Shown here piece after piece: positions 1 through 7,287 of a stretch of 34,403 nucleotides of DNA. Under the pieces are notes generated by a model. It searched no databases, was not told the origin of the DNA, and saw only the letters and a list, made by a program, of their open reading frames with translations. A program made the translations under genes and the position numbers. Each line of letters opens with the position of its first letter. Positions within the stretch are counted from its first letter, which is position 1. Location: NCBI GenBank assembly GCA_016214885.1, contig JACRMP010000009.1:1-34403 (forward strand). The letters are read 5' to 3'. The stretch is from Candidatus Gottesmanbacteria bacterium (GTDB lineage Bacteria; Patescibacteriota; Microgenomatia; UBA10105; UBA927).

Positions 1-33
1 GTTGGTATGATGCTTCCTTTGAAGGGAAAATCG

Positions 34-62
34 TTGGGAAAAAACCGTAGGTTTTGTCCCAA
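34..62. other. hairpin downstream of era
   Basis: Imperfect inverted repeat just after the era stop: TTGGGA and AAAACC on the left, loop GTA, then GGTTTT and TCCCAA on the right, with one A/G mismatch between the two stem blocks. It may mark the 3' end of the era transcript, but there is no clean U-tract on the era strand, so calling it a terminator is only a possibility. Confidence 0.4.
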
Positions 63-79
63 AGTGAACCACCTCTATG

Positions 80-940
80 TTACACGAAGTCTATCCAGTG
101 TTCGTCGGTCTCAACAGTAAGCTCCAGATATACCTTTTTATTTGACGCCACTTCCAGTTCTTTTCTGGCCGCCATGCTGATCTCTTTTATCATTTCGCCG
201 TTTGCACCGATGATCATACCCTTGTAGCGATCGGCAGAGGTGAGAAGCCGTGCCTTGATGTAGGTAACTCCGTTATCGCGTTCTTCTATGTCGTCAACAA
301 CAGCTGCTATGGCATACGGCACTTCGCGGCGCAGGTTGAGAAACGCTTTTTCCCGGATGATTTCGGAGATAAATGTTTTGCTGTCGAGATTTAGCCCCGG
401 CTGCACCATTTCGGCGGTATCAACGATTGCAGATCCTTCCGGAAGACGTTCAAATATCTTTTCCAGAAGTATGGGGATGTGTTTGTTTTCCAGCGCGGAT
501 ATTTCTACAACTTCATCAAACTCATCTTCCATAAAACGGTACTGCACGATGTGCGTGGGTGTTTTGACATCGACTTTGTTTACGACCAGGATTTTCGGGA
601 TCTGCAGTTTACGGACCATACCAAGCACCCGGCTTTCTTCCTCTGCGCGTTCGCGGGTGTGATCGACCATATAGACGATAACATCTATTCCTTTTTCTAT
701 GGTTTCTTCTGTCCGCATATTAATCCGCGCTGCTACCTGGTCTTTTACCTTGGTGAATATTCCCGGGGTATCGACGAATATAATCTGACCCCGTTCGTCT
801 TCATAGACGGCCTGTATGGGGAAGCGGGTAGTTTGCGGTTTCGGAGACGTAATAGAAACCTTCTGACCCAGTAACGTGTTCAGAAGTGTGGATTTGCCTA
901 CATTGGGGCGCCCGACGAGGGCGACGATGCCTGATTTCAT
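80..940 (-). CDS. era: GTPase Era, 16S rRNA-binding ribosome assembly factor
   Basis: Era binds the 3' end of 16S rRNA and helps mature the 30S subunit. The G motifs are in order: GRPNVGKST (G1) near the N-terminus, DTPG (G3), NKVD (G4) and a SAL-type G5. A C-terminal KH domain follows with the IGANGEMIK loop, so the TRAFAC-Era plus KH architecture is complete at 286 aa, close to the usual ~300. The reading frame stays open further upstream to 985, but I choose the ATG at 940 because a TATAAT box ends 8 nt before it, which gives an essentially leaderless mRNA. An ATG at 949 would fall inside the -10 box. The gene diverges from the ECF sigma gene with almost adjacent -10 boxes. Confidence 0.95.
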   Translation of the reverse strand: MKSGIVALVGRPNVGKSTLLNTLLGQKVSITSPKPQTTRFPIQAVYEDERGQIIFVDTPGIFTKVKDQVAARINMRTEETIEKGIDVIVYMVDHTRERAEEESRVLGMVRKLQIPKILVVNKVDVKTPTHIVQYRFMEDEFDEVVEISALENKHIPILLEKIFERLPEGSAIVDTAEMVQPGLNLDSKTFISEIIREKAFLNLRREVPYAIAAVVDDIEERDNGVTYIKARLLTSADRYKGMIIGANGEMIKEISMAARKELEVASNKKVYLELTVETDEHWIDFV

Positions 941-948
941 TCTACTCA

Positions 949-954
949 TTATAC
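949..954 (-). promoter_or_regulatory. era promoter -10 (TATAAT), leaderless
   Basis: TATAAT on the minus strand followed by 8 nt and the era ATG. Only 2 bp separate it from the -10 box of the divergent sigma gene, so the two promoters should compete for polymerase (inference). Confidence 0.65.
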
Positions 955-956
955 TA

Positions 957-962
957 TATAAT
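957..962 (+). promoter_or_regulatory. ECF sigma gene promoter -10 (TATAAT)
   Basis: TATAAT on the plus strand, 12 nt before the sigma ATG at 975, predicting a leader of about 5 nt and no room for a ribosome binding site. The box looks like a housekeeping-sigma -10 rather than an ECF-type promoter, so simple autoregulation is not evident. Confidence 0.6.
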
Positions 963-974
963 GAAGCCCGTAGT

Positions 975-1505
975 ATGAATAACACTTCTGATGAGGTATT
1001 GGTGAGCGAAGTGCAGGAGGGGAGCGTCTCGGCATTTGAGACGCTCGTAATCCGGTATCAGGCTAAGCTTCACTCGTTTGTAACCTACCTGGTGCATGAT
1101 CCCGCGGCTGCCCATGACGTGGTACAGGAAGCATTTATCAGTCTGTATAAAACAATTGAACGTATAGATACAGGCAAAAAGTTTTCTTCATATCTTTTTT
1201 CAATTACCCGAAACCTCTCTATATCCTATCTCAGGAAAGCCAAGTTCCATGTGCCGTTGGATCAGGCGTTACATATTGCGTCTTCTGAATCGCCGGAAAA
1301 CGATCTGATAGAAACAGATGAAACACTCCGGATTGAAGCCGCTTTGGATGCTATTGACCAAAAATACCGGAAGGTGATTACACTTTACTATTATGATAAT
1401 TTGTCGTATGAAGAAATAGGGAAATTGTTGGGTACGCCAGTAAACACCGTAAGAACCCATCTCAGGCGAGCGAAAGACGCACTTAAAAAGGAGCTTGTTA
1501 AATGA
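975..1505 (+). CDS. ECF-type RNA polymerase sigma factor (sigma-70 family)
   Basis: A 176-aa alternative sigma factor. Region 2 spans about residues 20-88 (YQAKLHSF, DVVQEAF for core and -10 contacts, SITRNLSISYLRK). Region 4 spans about 120-175, with the helix-turn-helix LSYEEIGKLLGTPVNTVRTHLRRAK. There is no region 1.1 or 3, as expected for ECF factors. The ATG at 975 is chosen because the longer open frame upstream merely reads through antisense era sequence. The stop overlaps the next ATG (ATGA), so it is translationally coupled to a membrane protein that could be its anti-sigma partner. The operon continues with an exported protein, suggesting a role in an envelope response (inference). 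Confidence 0.9.
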   Translation: MNNTSDEVLVSEVQEGSVSAFETLVIRYQAKLHSFVTYLVHDPAAAHDVVQEAFISLYKTIERIDTGKKFSSYLFSITRNLSISYLRKAKFHVPLDQALHIASSESPENDLIETDETLRIEAALDAIDQKYRKVITLYYYDNLSYEEIGKLLGTPVNTVRTHLRRAKDALKKELVK

Positions 1506-1921
1506 AACAAACCGATGTTACCCAGTCTGTGATGGAAAAAGTAGCCGAATACGAAGAGCGGCGCTCAAAAGGATGGCTTGCCGCATTTTTTGTAACGCTT
1601 ATCATCATCGGCATCAGTATTACTGTATTGCTGTACCGCGCGTACGGTATTATGGCGGAGCGCCACACACTGGATCTTTTTGAAATTCTATACCAGGATA
1701 AAGAGATTATCGAGGAATTTTGGGCTGATACTTTTCTGGTAATCCTGGCAGAGCTGCCACAGCGGACAGTGCTTTTGGGAGGCATATTTTCCACACTTCT
1801 TATTTGTGTGTGGATTATCACTCGTCACCGGCGGAGAATTGTAAAACGGCGGCTTGCCGAACTTGCAAAAAGGAAGAAAAGTCGTAACAATACAAACGCT
1901 AGTACGAAAGGAGTGTTATGA
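1502..1921 (+). CDS. two-pass membrane protein, candidate anti-sigma factor
   Basis: A 139-aa protein with a short charged N-terminus (residues 1-22), a hydrophobic helix at about 24-45, an extracytoplasmic stretch of about 45 residues, a second helix at about 91-108, and a very basic C-terminal tail rich in Arg and Lys. I do not recognise a family and see no zinc-binding ZAS motif (HxxxCxxC). The assignment as anti-sigma rests only on position: it overlaps the ECF sigma stop codon by ATGA, the typical sigma/anti-sigma arrangement. Its own stop overlaps the next gene in the same way, so the three genes form one operon. It could equally be an unrelated envelope protein. Confidence 0.6.
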   Translation: MKQTDVTQSVMEKVAEYEERRSKGWLAAFFVTLIIIGISITVLLYRAYGIMAERHTLDLFEILYQDKEIIEEFWADTFLVILAELPQRTVLLGGIFSTLLICVWIITRHRRRIVKRRLAELAKRKKSRNNTNASTKGVL

Positions 1922-2367
1922 AAAAATACCTTCCAGCCATTGTTGTTGTTCTTGTTATCGCTGTGGCAGCTTTTGCCATCCGGCAGTTCCGGACAGCACA
2001 GGACACAGCTACATTACCCAGCCTGTCTGAAACCGCTCCATCGCAGCCTTCGGATGACGGATCGGAGGTTGAGTCTGTGTTGTCACCCACACCGGCTTCT
2101 ACCGTAAGCAGGGCGACAGGCATCTCACTTACCGTGAGTTCGCCCACCAATAATACGACAACATCCTCAGAGTCGATATCGGTTAAAGGGAAAACAGTGG
2201 CAGGCGCCGAAGTGTTTGTAAATGATGTGGAAACACGGGCTGATGCCAGCGGAAATTTTTCCGTAACAATAACCCTTGATGAAGGGGAAAACTACATACT
2301 CATCGTAGTAAACGATGCATTGGGCAACTATAGCGAAAAGGAGCTGACGGTTATCTACGCACGGTAG
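1918..2367 (+). CDS. membrane-anchored Ig-like (Big-type) domain protein
   Basis: A 149-aa protein. It has an N-terminal signal anchor (Lys-Lys then a hydrophobic run, residues about 4-21), a low-complexity Ser/Thr/Pro/Asp linker (about 27-68), and one all-beta domain at about 70-149. The beta domain carries the motifs ISLTVSSPTNN, SISVKGKTVAGAEVFVNDV, DASGNFSVTITLDEGEN and LIVVNDALGN, typical of bacterial Ig-like domains of the glucodextranase-B/Big kind. It is probably exported and attached to the membrane. It overlaps the upstream membrane protein by ATGA and also has a good Shine-Dalgarno (AAAGGAG at about 1908-1914), so it can be translated efficiently within the sigma operon. Cell-surface role inferred; ligand unknown. 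Confidence 0.75.
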   Translation: MKKYLPAIVVVLVIAVAAFAIRQFRTAQDTATLPSLSETAPSQPSDDGSEVESVLSPTPASTVSRATGISLTVSSPTNNTTTSSESISVKGKTVAGAEVFVNDVETRADASGNFSVTITLDEGENYILIVVNDALGNYSEKELTVIYAR

Positions 2368-2468
2368 AGCCTGCAGGGTCATTCTGAGCGTCTTTGCTGA
2401 ACAAAAGCTTAAGTGAAACTTTTTATACATGCCCTGCGTACTACATATAGAAAGGGAACATTGCCATT

Positions 2469-3224
2469 ATGAAAACCACACAAACAGTTGCTTTAGTTGT
2501 CATGACCCTAGCTTTAGTTATGTGGGCGCCGCAGGCGTCAGCCACCTCACTTGAAGATATCCGTGAAGAACGCCGTGAGGCGAGGGAAGAATACAAGGAA
2601 AACCGCAAAAATCTTTTTGAACAGTTTAAGGAGAGGATGAGTTCCAAGACTGCTGAAATCAAAAATTACATGAGTGTTGGCATCACTATCGCGGGCGCCA
2701 AAGTGACCGCCAAAACAGACACCACACTTACTATAGAAAAAGACGGTAAAACCTATACCGTAAACTTCGATTCCAAAACACAGCTACGGCGCCGATTCTG
2801 GGGGAAATCAACTCTGGACGAATTCAGTGTCGGGAACATCGTGAATGTTATCGGTCGCTGGACGGATGATACCCATACCGCGATAAATGCCCGGTTGGTG
2901 CGGAATATATCCATACAGAAACGGTTCGGTGTGTTTTTCGGAGAAGTGAAATCTATCCTTGGAACCGGTTGGGTAATGAGTACCAAAAGTGAAAACCGCG
3001 CAGATCAAACCGTAACAGTTTCGTCTGAGACAAAGTTTGAAAACAGACGCGGAGAAACGATGACTCAGGCAGAGGTACAAGTCGGCCATAAGGTGCGCGT
3101 GCGCGGCCTGTGGGATCGGACGCTTAATACGGTAACGGAAGTAACGAATGTTAAGGACTTCAGTCTGCCGCAGGTCCCTGAAGCAACCGTTACGGCCACG
3201 GTGACTGTCACACCGACGCCATAA
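2469..3224 (+). CDS. secreted protein with two DUF5666-like domains
   Basis: A 251-aa exported protein. A signal peptide occupies residues 1-25, with probable cleavage after ASA. A charged, helical Glu/Arg/Lys stretch follows (about 29-65). Two similar beta-rich repeats come next: about 70-145 (TTLTIEKDGKTYTVNFDSKT, then FSVGNIVNVIGRW) and about 155-230 (ending VQVGHKVRVRGLWD). They match the pattern of DUF5666, a small OB-like secreted domain of unknown function. The C-terminus is a short Thr/Val/Pro tail (TVTPTP). It lies about 100 nt after the sigma operon with no strong terminator between, so it may be co-transcribed. A strong terminator follows it. Confidence 0.8.
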   Translation: MKTTQTVALVVMTLALVMWAPQASATSLEDIREERREAREEYKENRKNLFEQFKERMSSKTAEIKNYMSVGITIAGAKVTAKTDTTLTIEKDGKTYTVNFDSKTQLRRRFWGKSTLDEFSVGNIVNVIGRWTDDTHTAINARLVRNISIQKRFGVFFGEVKSILGTGWVMSTKSENRADQTVTVSSETKFENRRGETMTQAEVQVGHKVRVRGLWDRTLNTVTEVTNVKDFSLPQVPEATVTATVTVTPTP

Positions 3225-3246
3225 AATACGTAAAAATGTATTTTTA

Positions 3247-3274
3247 CCCGGCTCCGAAAGAGCCGGGTTTTTTT
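3247..3274 (+). terminator. strong intrinsic terminator
   Basis: Perfect 8-bp stem CCCGGCTC/GAGCCGGG with loop CGAAA, followed directly by seven T. It ends the sigma/DUF5666 transcription unit just before the mutY promoter. Confidence 0.92.
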
Positions 3275-3300
3275 GTGGCAGGTCTGCCATGAAATCATGG

Positions 3301-3306
3301 TAAAAT
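3301..3306 (+). promoter_or_regulatory. mutY promoter, extended -10 (TGGTAAAAT)
   Basis: TAAAAT preceded by TGG, giving an extended -10. It ends 7 nt before the ATG at 3314, predicting a leaderless mRNA. It overlaps the alternative ATG at 3305, arguing against that start. Confidence 0.65.
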
Positions 3307-3313
3307 GAACAAC

Positions 3314-4132
3314 ATGAGGGTGTCCCCCGCAAAAATTGCTAAGCTTAGGACGCTGATATTTACCTGGTGGAAGAGTAACCGTAGAGACCTCCCGTGGCGC
3401 AATACCCATGACCCCTACCGCATACTCGTTTCCGAGGTAATGCTTCAGCAAACACAGGTTTCCCGGGTGCTTGTTAAGTATGAGGAATTTCTTCGTGAGT
3501 TTCCTGATGTGCAAAGCCTAGCAAAAGCAACTCCCTCCCAAGTGCTCACCGTGTGGCGGGGGATGGGATACAATCGGCGTGCGCTGTATCTTAAGAAGAC
3601 TGCAGAAACAGTTATGGAAACATATGGCGGTATATTTCCGGATACACAGGCAGAGCTTACTAAACTGCCGGGATTGGGGTTATATACTGCTCGAGCAATT
3701 ATGGTGTTCGCATTTGAGAAAAATGTCGCAATGGTAGACACCAATATACGTCATATTATTACTCACTTTTTGTTTGACGGACTACCACAGAGCGAAAAAA
3801 TCATCCACGAATCTGCGGATTTGCTTGTACCAAACGGACGAGCTTGGGAATGGCATCAGGCACTTATGGATTATGGCGCTCTTGCGATGAAAAAAGAAAA
3901 AAAAGCAATGAATTTGGTTAAGAAGCAAAAGCCCTTCAAAGATTCTCACCGTTATTACCGGGGGAGAGTAGTTGATTTGCTGCGCCTGGGGAGGGTAAAG
4001 GAAAAAAAACTGATTACTGATTTTATAAATCAGTATGGCAAGGTGTGGGACTATTTTGAAGAAATTATTTCGGGTTTGATCCGTGACGGGCTAATTGAGC
4101 GGAAAAAAGAGTATCTTTCTCTTCCCGGCTAG
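3314..4132 (+). CDS. mutY: MutY-like A/G-specific adenine glycosylase lacking the Fe-S cluster loop
   Basis: HhH-GPD DNA glycosylase of 272 aa that would remove adenine mispaired with 8-oxoguanine. Visible motifs are LPWR (26-29), SEVMLQQTQV with the catalytic Glu at 41, the helix-hairpin-helix LPGLGLYTARAI (118-129) and VDTNIRHI with the catalytic Asp at 142. In typical MutY the segment after the DYGAL-like motif carries four Cys binding a 4Fe-4S cluster. Here that segment (about 186-215) is Lys-rich with no Cys. The C-terminal NUDIX-like 8-oxoG reader domain is also absent, replaced by a short helical tail. It has its own promoter and converges on mazG with a 2-nt gap. The core call is secure; strict substrate specificity is less certain. 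Confidence 0.85.
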   Translation: MRVSPAKIAKLRTLIFTWWKSNRRDLPWRNTHDPYRILVSEVMLQQTQVSRVLVKYEEFLREFPDVQSLAKATPSQVLTVWRGMGYNRRALYLKKTAETVMETYGGIFPDTQAELTKLPGLGLYTARAIMVFAFEKNVAMVDTNIRHIITHFLFDGLPQSEKIIHESADLLVPNGRAWEWHQALMDYGALAMKKEKKAMNLVKKQKPFKDSHRYYRGRVVDLLRLGRVKEKKLITDFINQYGKVWDYFEEIISGLIRDGLIERKKEYLSLPG

Positions 4133-4134
4133 TA

Positions 4135-4464
4135 TTACCGGTTGTCACCTTCGCCGGATAGGACGCCCCGGGCTTGGCGGTCTTCCACTTTTTTGGCATT
4201 ACGCGTGGCTACTTCCTCCAGATCCACACCAAGCTCGCTTGCACATGCCGCAAGATACCAAAGCACATCTCCCAGCTCTTTTACCATTTCCTGCCGTTTG
4301 TCGGGTGTAAGGATTCCGTTGGAATCACGGATAAGTTTTTTGACTTTGTCTGCCACCTCGCCTGCTTCTCCTGCAAGCCCCAGAGTTGCATACGCGACAT
4401 TATTTCCCTGATTAGGGTATATGGATGTTTTTTTGACAATATTCTGGAAATCAGTAAAGTTCAT
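4135..4464 (-). CDS. MazG-like nucleotide pyrophosphohydrolase
   Basis: A small (109 aa) all-alpha NTP pyrophosphohydrolase that hydrolyses (d)NTPs to monophosphates and pyrophosphate. The magnesium-binding motifs are present: GLAGEAGEV (Glu33, Glu36) and KELGDVLWY (Glu63, Asp66), followed by the C-terminal RQARGVLSGEGDNR seen in many single-domain MazG homologues. The start overlaps the stop of the upstream nuclease (ATGA), so it is the last gene of an EamA-nuclease-MazG operon. A TATACT box at 4474-4479, 9 nt upstream, could also make a separate near-leaderless transcript. House-cleaning of damaged nucleotides fits the neighbouring MutY. Confidence 0.88.
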   Translation of the reverse strand: MNFTDFQNIVKKTSIYPNQGNNVAYATLGLAGEAGEVADKVKKLIRDSNGILTPDKRQEMVKELGDVLWYLAACASELGVDLEEVATRNAKKVEDRQARGVLSGEGDNR

Positions 4465-5291
4465 GTTTGGCTTAGTATATATAAATCCTGACCATATGTG
4501 TTTATACCCACGTGGGTGGCTTTGCCAACCAGCACGGATTCATAGGGGCGGCATGCCCTGCAGCCGTCCTCGCGGCATTTAAAGTGTCCGAGCTTTCTCG
4601 CCAGCGCCACCTTCTTGGCGAGATCAAGGATTTTTTTCTCCGATGATTCAATGTCCGGGAGCGGCATGTCTATAGGCTCGTTATCGCGATCAAGATACCA
4701 ATAGCTTATGCCGCTTATGGGTTTTGTCTGGGTGTGACTGGTGAGCAAATAATAAATTGGCAGCTGCAGGGAGTCCGGATCCTCGTCAAATTTACCTGTC
4801 TTAAAGTCTATGATGCGGACACTGTCGGAATCTTGTTTGTATTCCAGCCAGTCTACTTTGCCGCAAAGAATTATATTATCTTCTTCGGAGAGCCAATAAT
4901 AGGGGAGCTCCTGGCGGATTTTTATGGCTTTTTGTTTAAGCGGACCGGGGTTTGTTGATACCCGGGTGATCATATCCCTTGCGCGGGTTTTAAATTTCTC
5001 TTCCTGTTCGGGATCCGTAAATCCGCCTTTAAGACCTGTTACGTTTTGCCAGATTGTCTCGAAGGTGTCCATGAGGGGAACCGTAAACCGTGCTTCCACC
5101 GGGAGTTTGGACAGCGTGTCTATCGTGTCATGCACCGCCTGACCTAATGCAAGGGGCGGTTCCATAACGGAGATTTTGCGGTTTGTTTTGGGGTCGCGGT
5201 ATACGTTACGTAAAAAATAGGCACGTGGGCACTTGAGATAGTCGCTTATCGATGAATGGGATACCCAGACAGCAGAGTATTTATCCTTCAT
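4461..5291 (-). CDS. PD-(D/E)XK nuclease, Cas4/AddB-like, with probable 4Fe-4S cluster
   Basis: A 276-aa RecB-family nuclease. The N-terminal SSISDYLKCPRAYFL (Cys21), a family His in GQAVHDTID (His54), the active-site Asp147 in GKVDW and RIIDFKTGK (Asp162, Lys164) form the PD-(D/E)XK core, followed by a QLPIYYLL motif. Three more Cys at 239, 244 and 247 complete the Cys pattern that holds a 4Fe-4S cluster in Cas4 and AddB nucleases. No CRISPR or cas genes are visible, so a general role in DNA end processing is more likely than spacer acquisition. The gene sits 3 nt after the EamA stop and overlaps mazG. Confidence 0.82.
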   Translation of the reverse strand: MKDKYSAVWVSHSSISDYLKCPRAYFLRNVYRDPKTNRKISVMEPPLALGQAVHDTIDTLSKLPVEARFTVPLMDTFETIWQNVTGLKGGFTDPEQEEKFKTRARDMITRVSTNPGPLKQKAIKIRQELPYYWLSEEDNIILCGKVDWLEYKQDSDSVRIIDFKTGKFDEDPDSLQLPIYYLLTSHTQTKPISGISYWYLDRDNEPIDMPLPDIESSEKKILDLAKKVALARKLGHFKCREDGCRACRPYESVLVGKATHVGINTYGQDLYILSQT

Positions 5292-5294
5292 ATA

Positions 5295-6137
5295 TTAACG
5301 GATGAGAAATATGCCGATCGTGGTGAGTATAGCACCTATTATTTTTTTGCCAATATGCGACCGTTCTTTCAGAAATATGGCGCTTAAAATAACGGTGAGG
5401 ATTATGGTTACACGCCCGAGAGCGCTCATCTGAGACACATAGGTTCCCGACTGGAGCGGCAGATAAAACATAAGGCCAGCGAATGCATAAAGCACACTAT
5501 AGATGATGAGATTAATATCAACTTTTCTTATGTCGCGGACAATAGTTTTCATAGACCGGGGGAATGACACCATCAGAATAAGGGCAATAAGGAAGGAGCC
5601 TACAGGCATATATGATGTTGCCGGATAAAACTTCAGTATATAGGTGTCGATAATGACAGCGGAGCCGAAGAACGCTGCTCCCAGGAGTGCATACCATGCG
5701 CCCGTACTGAGTGTAAATTTGTGCCGCGTGTAATTAACGATCACAACTGATGCAAGGATGAAGACAAGTCCAGCAAATTGGGTGACACTCAGGCGCTCGT
5801 TAAGAAATACATAGGACAAGATAACGGTTACGAGAGTGCCCACACTCCCCAGAATTGCCATTTCGGATGCTTCTATGGTTTTTATTGCCTTAAAGAAAAA
5901 CAGCCCGCCGTATCCGTAAAGGAAACCGATGGCGCATAGTGCGAGCCACACGTTTTGAGGCGGAAGCGAAAAGCCGGTGAAGATGGTGACTATTCCTGTG
6001 ACGACAGCCAGAAGTAGTTCAAAAATAATGGTGGAAGCTACGGGATCACTTCCTTCTTTTTTCATCGCCAACCGCTGGAAGATATTCGCCACAGAGAACG
6101 CCACTACGTTGAGCGCCCCAAAAATAAGCCAATGCAT
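5295..6137 (-). CDS. EamA/DMT-superfamily transporter
   Basis: A 280-aa integral membrane protein with about ten hydrophobic segments arranged as two repeats of five, the layout of EamA drug/metabolite transporters. Family-like stretches are AIGFLYGYGGLFFFKAIKTIEASEMAILGS in the first half (helices 3-4) and GTYVSQMSALGRVTIILTVI in the second. Substrate cannot be told from sequence; amino acids, purines or small metabolites are typical for the family. A TATAAT box ends 6 nt upstream of the ATG, so the operon mRNA is probably leaderless. It leads the EamA-nuclease-MazG operon. Confidence 0.85.
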   Translation of the reverse strand: MHWLIFGALNVVAFSVANIFQRLAMKKEGSDPVASTIIFELLLAVVTGIVTIFTGFSLPPQNVWLALCAIGFLYGYGGLFFFKAIKTIEASEMAILGSVGTLVTVILSYVFLNERLSVTQFAGLVFILASVVIVNYTRHKFTLSTGAWYALLGAAFFGSAVIIDTYILKFYPATSYMPVGSFLIALILMVSFPRSMKTIVRDIRKVDINLIIYSVLYAFAGLMFYLPLQSGTYVSQMSALGRVTIILTVILSAIFLKERSHIGKKIIGAILTTIGIFLIR

Positions 6138-6143
6138 TCACAC

Positions 6144-6149
6144 ATTATA
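6144..6149 (-). promoter_or_regulatory. EamA operon promoter -10 (TATAAT), leaderless
   Basis: Consensus TATAAT on the minus strand, exactly 6 nt before the ATG at 6137. Confidence 0.7.
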
Positions 6150-6175
6150 CGTCATCTGCAGATGATTCATGCATG

Positions 6176-7258
6176 TTAAATACTTCCCAGCACTTTTATG
6201 GTGTGACGAATATCAGCCGGCGTTATATGAAAACCAAGTGGTAAAAATAATACGCCCCGTTTTTTGCTCCATGGTGCATCAGGAAACTTGAACCAGGAGA
6301 TCACATTGTGTTCATGGAGGTGTGATTGGACATGCACAAATACATCCGAATTCCGAACCCTCCGCAATCCAAGAGGAAATACGTGGAGGTCTTGTTTGAT
6401 GTGCCGGGGAATTTTTATTTCATACCATGCGGGATGTTTTTTGATAACACTCTTTATCTCTTTTGCATAAAGAGAGACTTGGTCGTGTTTAATTTTTTTA
6501 ATCTTATTAAAGTTTAAAAATGCATGAATGAGTGGTACCAAACAGTTGCCCGCATATCCACTCCGGCTGTCTCCGATGAGATTATCATGGGAAGCTAGTA
6601 CACGTTCATGAGCCAGACGGATAAGGTTGCTGCTGTGAATAATATTCCCCCAGACAAAGATCAAGCGGAATAGTAGATATTTTATATACACCCCGGTAAT
6701 ATACTGCCATTCGCGCATACTTCTGTCGGGTTGTATCGGCTCTGATGCCGCAGATCTATACAGGAAGCTTCCGGGAAGCGGGGATACCTTGCGGAGACTG
6801 TCGATAATATAGTGGTTGGGATGGACAAGCGTAATTTTTTCGGGATGGATGAGCCGGTGAACGCTGTCTTCTATAACCAGCATGTCCGGGTGCTGCCGGA
6901 ACAATGGGGCAAGCTGAGTGCCGCTTAAATGGATTATACCGCATGCATGGAATAGTATAGTGACAGCAGGACGCTGTTTTTTTATATGCAGGAGAAGTTG
7001 TGATTTTGGAATCCGGAATTGCTCATCCAGCGGATAAAAAACAGGTTTGTATCCGTGCGCGCGGATGTTATTCACCACATCGATACAATAAAAATCAGGA
7101 AGCAGTATGACAGATCCTTTGGGAACATTCCGTTGTTTGAGCAATACCCAAAGTCCATCTTCAAACGATATGAAATACGTTCTTCGGATGGAGTCAGGAA
7201 CCCGGTAGGGTTTGATGCCGAGAAACGGGAGCAGAAATGGTTGATAATAGTTGATCAT
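6176..7258 (-). CDS. PLP-dependent aminotransferase-fold protein (DegT/DnrJ/EryC1-like, divergent)
   Basis: A 360-aa protein without a close family I can name, but with landmarks of fold-type I PLP enzymes similar to DegT sugar aminotransferases. These are SVILLPDFYCIDVVNNIRAHGYKPVFYPLD (about 49-78), VIEDSVHRL with the ring-nitrogen Asp at 131, and IIDSLRKVSPLPGSFL, where Lys157 is the likely Schiff-base lysine. Family DegT enzymes often make amino-sugars for surface glycans; here the substrate is unknown. The start is ATG 7258 or GTG 7267, and no promoter stands out. It follows the HAD gene by about 20-30 nt on the same strand, so the two may form an operon. Confidence 0.6.
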   Translation of the reverse strand: MINYYQPFLLPFLGIKPYRVPDSIRRTYFISFEDGLWVLLKQRNVPKGSVILLPDFYCIDVVNNIRAHGYKPVFYPLDEQFRIPKSQLLLHIKKQRPAVTILFHACGIIHLSGTQLAPLFRQHPDMLVIEDSVHRLIHPEKITLVHPNHYIIDSLRKVSPLPGSFLYRSAASEPIQPDRSMREWQYITGVYIKYLLFRLIFVWGNIIHSSNLIRLAHERVLASHDNLIGDSRSGYAGNCLVPLIHAFLNFNKIKKIKHDQVSLYAKEIKSVIKKHPAWYEIKIPRHIKQDLHVFPLGLRRVRNSDVFVHVQSHLHEHNVISWFKFPDAPWSKKRGVLFLPLGFHITPADIRHTIKVLGSI

Positions 7259-7287
7259 ACGGGACACGGAAAAAACAAAACATAAAA

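Noticed and set aside
2368-2468. Intergenic stretch containing GTCATTCTGAGCG, a motif often seen in dispersed bacterial repeats
   Set aside because: Only one short copy is present in the window and no paired arm or flanking repeat is visible, so I do not call it a repeat element.
3065-3514. Open frame of 149 codons antisense to the DUF5666 gene end, terminator and mutY start
   Set aside because: It runs through a strong terminator hairpin and two well-supported genes; the translation resembles no protein.
4461-5291. Cas4 as evidence of a CRISPR-Cas system
   Set aside because: No repeat-spacer array or other cas gene is visible in the window; the Cys pattern also fits general recombination nucleases.
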